Shown here: positions 56,134 to 64,000 of the stretch, one piece after another
How positions within the stretch are numbered: the first letter of the stretch is position 1
Layout: the number at the start of each line of letters is the position of its first letter
Source of the DNA: Notospermus geniculatus
Taxonomy: Eukaryota > Nemertea > Pilidiophora > Heteronemertea > Lineidae
Assembly: GCA_002633025.1 (NCBI GenBank)
Contig: NMRB01000115.1
Span: 41,005 to 105,004 of the forward strand
Direction: 5' to 3'
DNA: 64,000 bases
The notes under the pieces: generated by a model
What the model was told of the DNA's origin: nothing
The model's database searches: none
Seen by the model: only the letters and a program-made list of their open reading frames with translations
Made by a program: the position numbers and the translations under genes

Positions 56134-56672
56134 GCTAAGTGGGAATACATCATTCGTAAAATCCTACAAATTTGGTACGGTCCTTTCTTTCAATGATAAC
56201 ACAGCCAAGGCCACTATTCCTTTTAAACACCTACACAAATTTAGTTTGTTATTTCATGGAAGGATTGAAAAGTTTCGGAAAACACATACATTTTTCCAAC
56301 ATAAATCACGAAATCGCGCTGTATCGCTCGAGTGCAACGAACACAGCACTGGGATTTCCGTCGGACACTATCCGCACGGGTGGAATATTTCTTTCAACCA
56401 TACCAAGGATAACGGATGGTATTTTCATGTTTTTACATACAGTCATCACCAAAATACAAACTTTTATGTTGATGGAAAAAAATGGAAATTTTCGCTACAA
56501 AAACTCTCAACAGCGGATCGCAGGTACATGTATTCTCGTGTATTAAAAAACGCTGTTGAGTTTGCGACGCATTGGAACCATCCTGGTGTAGGACTCAATG
56601 GAAAGATGGCCAAGTTTGAGATATATCCATTCATTTTATCTGCTACAGCGGTTCAAGAGATTTATATAAGAG
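56134..56672 (+). CDS. LamG-like (concanavalin-A fold) exon of gene 2
   Basis: Same length, splice sites and phases as 39013-39551: acceptor tttatcttctaag, donor AAGAG|GTACAT, phase 2 in and phase 1 out. It keeps the pattern residues NGWYFHVFTY, NFYVDGKKW and GLNGKMAKFEIYPF. Relative to gene 1 there are 22 replaced residues and 4 synonymous codons, most between about 56230 and 56460, and no indels. Its PAN-like partner exon at 57673 is intact, so gene 2 is the better candidate for a working member of the array. Confidence 0.6.
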
Positions 56673-57039
56673 GTACATGTACATGTATACTGTACAATAC
56701 GTTGCACAATTGACCTCCTTTCCGCGTACCGCATGCAACATCCTGCGCGTACCGCCCTCGTATTTTCCGCAGACGTCACGTGCCGTCATGGAAGGCACGC
56801 AGTGAAGACGTAACGTCATTCCTCCATGGTGTGCAGATGTAACATTGAAGAGATGCGTGACGTGCCCGTACCATACGCAGTGAACTGAACCGTACTTTCT
56901 GCATGACGTATGCGGATAAAGGTAGGTCAATTGTACCGTACATTACAGAATTTGTCACATGATTTTGATTGGTTGAGATGCATCATGACTGTTAAAGGGA
57001 CACTGTATTCCTTCCCTATCCTGCACTAAACATACCCGT

Positions 57040-57327
57040 GTTAAAGGAGACCTCTATTGACAATGTTGTTGAACAACCGCTTATCAACTTCGCCCCATGT
57101 AGAGTAACTCTCGTTCCTAGGGTATCCACATACGCATTGCATTGTAATTGTACATTCTCGGTTCTACGGTATTGGAGAATCCGTTCTGCGTAGTCACCTG
57201 ATTCAGAACGAAACATAACTTGAAAGGGGTACAATATTGCCACACTGGCGCCATCGGCAGTGATTGTGTCATTCTCCAATACCATAGTTTTGCCTTTCGC
57301 CCAGTGTTGGAGAATGTATATGATTAA
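57040..57327. repeat. Nested foldback element, copy c (shortened)
   Basis: Matches copy b but lacks the inner CCCTTACGAAAATGTGACA palindrome, going from CATTCTC directly to the GGTATTGGAGAAT side. Its right arm continues into unit 3. Confidence 0.7.
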
Positions 57328-57672
57328 ATAAAATGCCTACATGGATATCCTAGGAACGAGAGTTACTACATGTATGGGGCGAGGTTGATAATAGGTAGAT
57401 TGTCAATCTCCATTAACGCGGTTATGTTTAGCAGAGGATAGGGACGGATAAGACAAACAATCAACTCAGCAGTTCCTTCGAGAGATTTGCCATATTATGG
57501 TGGCAGTGATGTTCTTTTGTGTCTGAGATTCCTGGGAAATGCCTATTTGACATCCCGTTCTTGAAAAGTATCTGAGAAAGATGCCCACAGACCCCTTATG
57601 CCCCTTTCTGGAAATCCTGGATCCGTCTTTGCGCCTTGAATGATCATGAAACAAACTATGAATCTATTTCAG

Positions 57673-57932
57673 TTGGATCGGTCTACTACAGAACCAGTCA
57701 CAAGACGACCATCATTTTCAAACAGTTCACAAAATTTCATTTTACACGATCAGCAATAGAATGTATCAAGTTATGCACAACTTATCAGTCGCGATGCAGG
57801 GACGCCCTCTATTTTGCCAGCAGAAAGACATGTGGATGCTCTGCAGGCAGATCGCCGGCTACTCCAATGAAAACGATACCAACACCATTTTTTCTGGCAT
57901 ACAGATCGGTCAATTTTGAGGAATATACGTAA
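57673..57932 (+). CDS. PAN/apple-like terminal exon of gene 2
   Basis: Acceptor tctatttcag ends at 57672; the phase-1 frame runs to TAA at 57930. Cysteine pattern SAIECIKLCTTYQSRC and SRKTCGC is as in the exon at 29109, with only a few replacements. The LamG exon of gene 2 ends in phase 1 about 1.0 kb upstream, so joining the two keeps the frame. No long coding sequence follows, which suits a last exon. Confidence 0.55.
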
Positions 57933-58451
57933 CACAATATCATACCGGTACATCAAGAGAGCAGGGGCGTCGCCATAGGGGGGGAGGGCGGGTGGCCATG
58001 CCCCCCCCCCCTAGCTTTTGCAGAGCAACAAACGTTTTTCAAAGCCATAAATGTTACATAGGCCGCCGAGGAAAGAAGCGAAAACGGTATTGCTGCGTGC
58101 AGCACACCACCTGTTAAAAAGCTAGTCCAGAACAGAACATGCCGCTCAAACGCCCATCGCCTGCTGACACTTTTCCCGCCTCGAAGCTTCTCTCCTTTTA
58201 TGGTCATGGTGCAGCGAGTATCGAGTGATACCAGGAAAGCGAGCACGAATAGCATGCACTAAATGAATCAAGACTTTACGGCATTTGGAAAAATTAATGG
58301 CATAAGTCTTGATGCCATAAGTCTTGATTCATTTTGAAAGTAGAGGGACGCATCCACTATCCAGTATAGGATCACTCATTGAAATATTGTACTCCACGTC
58401 AGATGTAAACGTTTGCAGTACAAAAACAGTCTTTTTTGCAACTTTTTTGGG

Positions 58452-58528
58452 GGAGCGCAGTGGCATAATGGTTAGGGCTGTGAACTCGTGATCGGAAGAT
58501 CGCGGGTTCGATTCCCGGCCGTGTCACT
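58452..58528 (+). mobile_element. tRNA-like head of the SINE, truncated
   Basis: Only the head, with TGGCATAATGG and GGTTCGATTCC, is present. The body and (ATT)n tail seen in units 1 and 2 are replaced at the end of unit 3. Confidence 0.8.
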
Positions 58529-58960
58529 CTCCCTCCAACAACATTCGAAACATTCTGATCGCATTCGAAGGAGAATCCAAAGGTCCAGGGTCCATACCCT
58601 GCCAGTTGAGCTCAGACTCATGAAAATTCAGCAGCCCGTCCGGGGACCATTCTTGCGGCATTCTAGATACACTCAGGAAATTCCTGTTACATTCGAAGTA
58701 CCGGTACATTCCAAGTGCATTTTTTTGTATTCGAGAGGCATTCTTCGTGAATTCTTCGACATTCTAACCATATTCTGCAGCCATTCTGAGAGATTTCTCA
58801 CGAAATTTGAGGTGAATTCGAAGTGCGTTCCAAGTTTTTGAAGTGCAATCTTTCAAAGCTAATTCTCTTCTGAATCCAGCTCGAATTTTGCAAATTTTCT
58901 CATTCCCGCTCGTTCTGCTTGATTCCTGCTGATTCGAACTAAGTGTGACGGGGTATTAGT
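58529..58960. repeat. ATTC-rich stretch
   Basis: About twenty ATTC words, many as CATTCGAA or GAATTC, occur in 400 bp. This is another case of a short word iterated across a few hundred bases. No ends could be defined and no gene is seen. Confidence 0.5.
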
Positions 58961-59705
58961 CCACGTCCTTATGTCGTTCTGCGGAAACATCGTGTTAGAG
59001 CAAATCTGAACCCAGGTTTAGGACCCTTGGCTACCCAAGTTTTGGAAAAGTCATGTTGCCAAAAATGTTTTGCTGGCAACAACCGCTAGGGCGTTTTGGA
59101 ATTTTGGGAACTGACTTTATCATTGGACGCCGATGGACGCAACAACTCAACTTTGTACAGGAGAATGGGAGGCGATGTACGGCTAACTTTTGAACGGTTG
59201 GATTTACACCCCTTAAATGTATTACTAACAGATAGAAATATGGTGCCTCGGAATCAGATAGGCATATTCTTAATTGTTTTCAGTTGTTATGTACTAAGAG
59301 ACGACGTTTTTATATAAATTAACACAAACATGAGCAAAAATGAGTCAAAATACATAAAACGTCTTTTCCAATTACGTCGTTGCTTCAAAACTCCAAAGAA
59401 TAGGCTTATTTTATTCCGAGGTACTATGTTTCTATCTGTTGGTAATACATTTATGGGGTGTAAATCCAACCGTTCAAAAGTTAGCTGTACATCGTCCCCA
59501 TTATCCCGTACAAAGCGCAGTCGTTGCGTCAACTGACGTCCAATGATAAAGCCAGTTCCCAAAATTCAAACCGCCCTAGCGGCTGTTGCGGGCAAAAGAT
59601 TTTTTGGCAACATGACTTTTCTGAAAGCTGGGTCGCCAAGGGTCCTAAACCTGGCTTCAGATTTGCTCTAACACGATGTTTCCGCAGAACGACATAAGGA
59701 CGTGG
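58961..59705. mobile_element. 745-bp palindromic element with a shared frame in its arms
   Basis: Arms of about 340 bp pair, starting CCACGTCCTTATGTCGTTCT. Each arm, read outward to inward, can be translated to related text such as DVRLTFERLDLHP and DVQLTFERLDLHP, preceded by GTDFIIGR or GTGFIIGR. That pattern is faintly like the region after the flap of retroviral-type proteases, but this is weak. The frames are broken. Confidence 0.65.
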
Positions 59706-59889
59706 ACTATATTACTCCCGTCGCTTACGGCAATCTTACAAAATACCTAGCCCACAGCATGCCTACCACAATCTTAGGGCATTCGTGTATTGGTCCAGAC
59801 ACGGCCCCAGACAGACGAATGACGACGACAAAAATAATCCCCCCAGTTCGCGGGAGCCACAATAGCCGCCGCAGTGTGACAGGGGCTTA

Positions 59890-60378
59890 AAGCCTAGTCT
59901 ACAATACCCGCGAATGCACTGCCGATGGACCGCGAACCGCGAGCACGGGCTGTTCGCGGTGAACCACCGCGCATAGCCCGTGATCGCGGTGTCACCGCGA
60001 ACGTGTCTACACCTGGTGAGTACTTGCGGCTATTCCCTGCCTTCCTATTGGCTCCCGGCCGATGACCTCATTCTGTTCAGCTACATCCGGGTCACCACGC
60101 CAGCGGCCACTGACCGCCTATATCCCCGGGAAGGTGTCTCCACTATTCACGGTCATTCGCGGTATGCCCGCCAACTCGCGGGCGGCGCGCTTGCTCCGCG
60201 ATTTTTTCAACACGTTGGAAACTGCCGTAACGGGATGTTCGCGGGCATTTCTATTCGCAGACATTCGTGGTGCCGTGTCTCCACTTGGGCCGCGAATCAC
60301 CGCGGATCATCAGCCGAGTCACCGCGAGTGTACTCCCGGTGACTCGCGGTGACTAGCGGGCAAAGTGGAGACAGGGCT
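59890..60378. mobile_element. CACCGCG-iterating element
   Basis: The ends AGCC-TAGTCTACAATACCCG and CGGGCAAAGTGGAGACAGGGCT are imperfect inverses. TTAA lies at or near both ends. CACCGCGA, CGCGGTG and CGCGAA words fill the interior. The open frames here reflect GC content and are not supported as genes. Confidence 0.65.
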
Positions 60379-60464
60379 TAAGTCACCACAGTTTGACAGG
60401 GGCTTAAGTCATCATATGACGAAATGGAGAACCCCATTGAGATTATCTGCTGAAGTCTTCGACC

Positions 60465-60588
60465 GTGTTTCCACGAGGCGTTTGCGGGCGCGGGTGCGAG
60501 TGAAATAGCTAAAGGGAAATACGTTGAATCGATTTTTCCACCCGCGCCCGCCTCCTAATCCTCGCCCGCAAACGCCTCGTGGAAACAC
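60465..60588. mobile_element. 124-bp hairpin element
   Basis: GTGTTTCCACGAGGCGTTTG pairs with the complement at 60563-60588. Small MITE-like palindrome, no duplication identified. Confidence 0.7.
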
Positions 60589-61078
60589 TGTCTTAGGCAA
60601 GACTCTAGCGCGCTTCAAGGCGTTAAAGTGTGTGACAAACGTTACCTGTTATTCTAAAAAACCTTGGTATCTCGTGCGTACATGTTTCAAATGGATAATG
60701 CATTAGCCTCATTCTGAATGCAGCGGGTTTGGCTGACACAACCAAGAACCCCGCTCAGTGTTTCCAAAATGGGAACATTTCTCGCTTCGGGCATTCAGCG
60801 AGGTGGTGCAGCGAATGTCGGCAAGATGGATACTCAGTGACCTATCCCAAAGTCGTTTTGTACCATTAGCTAAATATCCTGCGGATAGTCCGTTGAAGAA
60901 AGCACCCTGCTATCTCATTTCGACTCCTGCAGCTTGCTGTTAGCGCTGCATACAGATGTACACGGTACAGGCTCGATGCACAGGTTTGTACACACAGTGC
61001 GTGATTCACTGATGTCGGGTCATTGACGGACGGAGCGTCCTCCCTGATATCTTAGGCCTGATATCTCCCTGATATCTT
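60589..61078. other. Gene-free stretch
   Basis: No supported gene. A short direct repeat (CTGATATCTTAGG and CTGATATCTCC type) lies just before 61079. Confidence 0.4.
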
Positions 61079-61215
61079 AGGGCTACAGGCGGAGGGTCAT
61101 GATTGCGACACCAAACCTGCTCGGGTGGAGCACAAATTCCGTCCAAACCCTTGGCGCTTTGAGCTCCACCCGAGCGGGTTTGGTGTTGCAACCAAGACCC
61201 TCCGCCTGTAGCCCT
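61079..61215. mobile_element. 137-bp hairpin element
   Basis: AGGGCTACAGGCGGAGGGTC and about 40 further bases pair with the complement at the right (GACCCTCCGCCTGTAGCCCT). Loop about 20 bp. MITE-like. Confidence 0.8.
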
Positions 61216-61384
61216 ACACGAATAGTAAAAGAGAACGTCCGCCCGCAGCAAAATGAGCTGTCGCCCTTGCGTTATCTATTGCAATGAGGTAGGCCAACAG
61301 AAACGGTATAAAGCTGTGTTTACCTGACAACCGAAATGCGATTTATCTCGCAGATAGATAAATAATATGAAATAGAAATCGAGT

Positions 61385-61690
61385 TTCTAAGGTGAAAGAC
61401 ATTCCTTCCTACCAGAATCGAACCCACGATCGAACCCACAATCGCCAGCACGCCTTAAACCACTAGGCCAAATCCCCATCTTCAAAAAAGATGGTCCAAT
61501 GGCCCAGGTTTAAACGAGGCGTCCATCAGTACCCTGCGAGTAGTCCAAACAATCTCCGAACCCAAACATGTTATGCGAGGGGTCACAAATAAAGGAGATA
61601 CAAGTAAAGAATATGAAACAGAAATCGAGTTTCTAAGGTGAAAGATATTCCTTCCTACCAGAATCGAACCCACGAACCCTCGCACAAGGC
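61385..61690 (-). mobile_element. tRNA-like SINE heads, partial duplication
   Basis: On the minus strand, TGGCCTAGTGGTTTAAGGCG resembles an A box and GGTTCGATTCTGG a B box (61400-61480). The segment GAAATCGAGTTTCTAAGGTG and the B-box side repeat at about 61620-61680. Not a functional tRNA gene. Confidence 0.65.
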
Positions 61691-61967
61691 ATCAATCGCC
61701 AGCACTAAGGGGCAGCACGCAGATAGATAAATGGTACACACGTTTTTTTAATCGCATTTTGGACATCGTAGGCTACTAGTATATCACTGTTGCGTCCCAC
61801 ACATCGCATATCGGATGTCAGGTAAACACAGCTTATGCCAGCAAGCAGCACACAAGACGATATCGCAAGCGATCTGATCGAGCGAACAAAATCGGTTGTT
61901 GACGCCAGGTGTGTGCTGAACAGCGATGCTTATGGCAAGCGGTTTGTTCATTTATTCCACAATAATA

Positions 61968-62325
61968 AGTTTTTGCTCTGGAAACTTAGTTGGGTCCAAA
62001 AACTAAGTTTTTGCTCGCATAACTATGGTTTTGCTCTTGGAACTCGTATTTCAACTCCAGAACTGTAGTTCCAAGATCAGATGGACAAAAACTTAGTTTC
62101 TACTCGGCAAAAACTTAGTTTGTGGATGGTACGGCCAGAAACTTAGTTTCTGCGGCTAAAAACTTAGTTTCTGAGCAAAAACCAAGTTTCCAATCTGAAA
62201 CATTAGTTCTGCGTCCCCCGGAGCTATCATTTTGCCCCAGAACTATCATTCTGGTCAAAAAACCAAGTTTCTAGATGCAAAAACTTAGTTTCTAGGCAAA
62301 AACTTAGTTTCTAACTGTAACCTAT
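61968..62325. repeat. AAACTTAGTTTC-iterating block
   Basis: AAACTTAGTTT, AAACTAAGTTT or AAACCAAGTTTC recurs about ten times at irregular spacing, with related words such as AACTATCATT. Most copies are themselves near-palindromic. No outer ends identified. Confidence 0.8.
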
Positions 62326-62470
62326 GTTTTATACCTCGGTTCCATAATCAAACCGATGCACACAGTGTATATATTGTACGATCGGGGACGAGGTATAAAA
62401 TACAAGTTCTTGTAACTTGTATTTTATACCTCGTCCCTCGTCCCCTATCGTAAAATACGTATACTATTTT
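62326..62470. repeat. Palindromes around TTTTATACCTCG
   Basis: GAGGTATAAAATACAAG pairs with CTTGTATTTTATACCTC at 62390-62436. A third TTTTATACCTCGG lies at 62328. GGGACGAGG flanks allow an alternative pairing. Confidence 0.75.
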
Positions 62471-62509
62471 ACATAGAGTGTTGTGATTTGGTGTGAAGAT
62501 ATATCTAGG

Positions 62510-63010
62510 CACCCTGCACAAATGCACCGAATTTCAACCCGATCGGACTTCAAATATGGTCGCCAGGAAGCCATCTTGAAAAATGGACTTTTACCCACAT
62601 TTTATAAATAGGAGTAGGTAGGATGTTTTAACGTTGTCAAAATATATATCTAGGTACCATATAAATATATGGTAAATTTCAGTGAGATTCGACGTCAAAT
62701 ATTGCCTCCAGGGAGCCATCTCGAAAAATGGACTTCGACCCACACCTCATAAATAATGGTAGCTAGGATGCTTTAACCGTGCCTAAATATGTGTCTTGGT
62801 ATCGTCTACTTATATGTCAAATTTCGGTTCGATTGGACTTCAACATGGCTGCCAGGCGGCCATCTTGAAAAAGTGACTTTGGCCATATCTCACGGTAGTA
62901 AATGTTACGATGTTTCAATGTTGTCTAAATATCTATGCAAGTATCCTGTACAGTCCTGCTGAAATTTCAGTCCCAGCGAACGTCACGTGTGGCCATCTTG
63001 AAAAATAGAA
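62510..63010 (+). repeat. Four diverged about 125-bp tandem units
   Basis: Units share ATTTC-G-TCGGACTTCAA, GCCAGG-GCCATCTTGAAAAA and a TTTAA-GTTGTCTAAATAT block. They are relatives of the 24480-24960 array. Confidence 0.75.
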
Positions 63011-64000
63011 TTTTTGACATCTGTGACCTAGACAGGAAAGCAGTTTGTTCACAAAGACCACTTGTATTCATTGCATTCAGAAATTGCACTCCTTCTGGGT
63101 GCCATCACCTGAGTTTATGTCATTGGCTGATACATGTAATACTGATCAGATCATAAAAATATTTCTTGGTGTGTTCAGCTTTATCTTATCAGTACTGATC
63201 CTTCAACATTCACCATGAGAGTCACAGTCTCACACTTAACCACAGAGACTTATCACAGAGGTAAGCACAATGGCCCTGGCCATTTTATGTTAATTTCATC
63301 ATAGCTAATCGCGCTGAAGCCGATGCACACTATCAACAACTGTCGGATTCCTGATAGGCCTATGCCAATTCAGGCCACGGCTTTCATACCTACAATCTCT
63401 TACCCAGTGATTCGTTACGCTCGGGCCGAGGTTGTAGGTCGCTCCACTAATCTCTGGAGACGGCTGGCTCATTTCACGCCTGACGTGTGATTTGTGGCAT
63501 CGTGCAATTTTAGACCGATTTAAAACCGCAGATGCATTGAAATAATTGGTGAGCTGGCTTTGAGGCATTCTCACCACTAAAATCATCACACTTTTAAAAG
63601 TGGGTCAATTTTTCGCATCCATTTTCTCCTTTTCCATTCAAGTAATCTACTGATTATCGACGCAATAGCTAATCATCTGGCGTGAAATCGTGTCCCCTGC
63701 TAGGCAATTTGAATAATATAATAGGCTTGGTGCTTTTTGGACGATTTTTGGACCAAATGACGACATTATTTAGGATCATCTTCATGCGGGTCCTCTGTCC
63801 TCGAGTCCTATTGTACTGTAGACCTATAGCGGAGCGGCTGTAACAGGCAGGGGACCAGGTGTTGCACAGTAAAAATGGTGGACATTCTTTTCATCACTTG
63901 AGAAGTTAGACCAATTGTGATACCTTTTCTAACCCTTCATTTGGTAAGGCACTATACTTCAACTCATTCTTTCATGTGTAGCAACAACTTCCATGCTTAA
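63011..64000. other. Gene-free end of window
   Basis: No domain, repeat structure or RNA gene that I can support. An exon of a gene continuing beyond 64000 cannot be excluded. Confidence 0.4.

Larger units (their letters stand above)
41131..57327. repeat. Segmental duplication, unit 2 (16.2 kb)
   Basis: Same order of blocks as unit 1. Present here but absent from unit 1: a SINE at 41621-41910, the gypsy composite at about 42114-47895, the 456-bp insertion at 51042-51497, and about 53040-54477. Subtracting the unit-specific insertions from both units leaves a shared core of roughly 8-9 kb. Confidence 0.9.
57328..58528. repeat. Segmental duplication, unit 3 (partial, 1.2 kb)
   Basis: Starts ATAAAATGCCTACATGGATA and matches unit 1 from 28767, including the PAN-like exon, until the SINE head. 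Similarity stops within the SINE at about 58528, where unrelated ATTC-rich sequence begins. Confidence 0.9.

Noticed and set aside
59980-60352. GC-rich overlapping frames of about 100-120 codons
   Set aside because: They lie inside the CACCGCG-iterating element, and the codons follow the iterated word.

Overview
This is animal nuclear DNA, most likely from a marine deuterostome invertebrate. An echinoderm or hemichordate fits best, judging from the very frequent aggcctac words, the intron-containing gene fragments, and the dense load of short inverted-repeat transposons and satellite-like families. There are no operons, ribosome binding sites or prokaryotic genes. Three single N positions (7768, 32112, 35825) mark assembly gaps in low-complexity or tandem-repeat DNA.

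Region 1 (1-12.2 kb) is gene-free as far as I can see. It holds a series of non-autonomous DNA transposons whose ends and target-site duplications can be read directly (TTAA, TTA, 5-bp and 9-bp classes). Region 2 (12.2-18.9 kb) holds the clearest gene: one 5.9-kb exon coding for 1974 residues of a serine-rich, acidic protein. It ends in phase 0 at a consensus splice donor, right after a motif that matches the middle of supervillin. The start codon is the last unit of a 131-135 bp tandem repeat, and four upstream units each carry the same ATG context but stop after 7-17 codons.

Region 3 (18.9-28.76 kb) is a pile-up of repeats: two long palindromes (1.26 and 1.11 kb), diverged satellite-type families, and a dead CR1/L2-like LINE with a readable insertion site.

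Region 4 (28.77-58.53 kb) is a tandem segmental duplication: unit 1 (28767-41130), unit 2 (41131-57327) and the start of unit 3 (57328-58528). Comparing the units shows many insertions present in one copy only. Across unit boundaries I infer an array of small secreted-protein genes, each made of a signal-peptide exon, at least one unidentified exon, a LamG-like (concanavalin-A fold) exon and a final PAN/apple-like exon. Phases agree between the LamG and PAN exons. Gene 1 has its PAN exon split by a SINE; gene 2 looks intact in the exons seen; an orphan PAN exon remains from a gene 0. The two LamG exons differ at 22 residues but only 4 synonymous codons, with no indels.

Unit 2 also carries a degenerate Ty3/gypsy element that is itself a nest of three other elements, one of which sits in frame in the protease gene. 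Region 5 (58.53-64 kb) holds more palindromic elements and no supported gene. A theme across the window is a class of inverted-repeat elements filled with their own iterated short word (GCGAACT, CTAGCGG, AAACCATG, AAACTTAG, CACCGCG and others).
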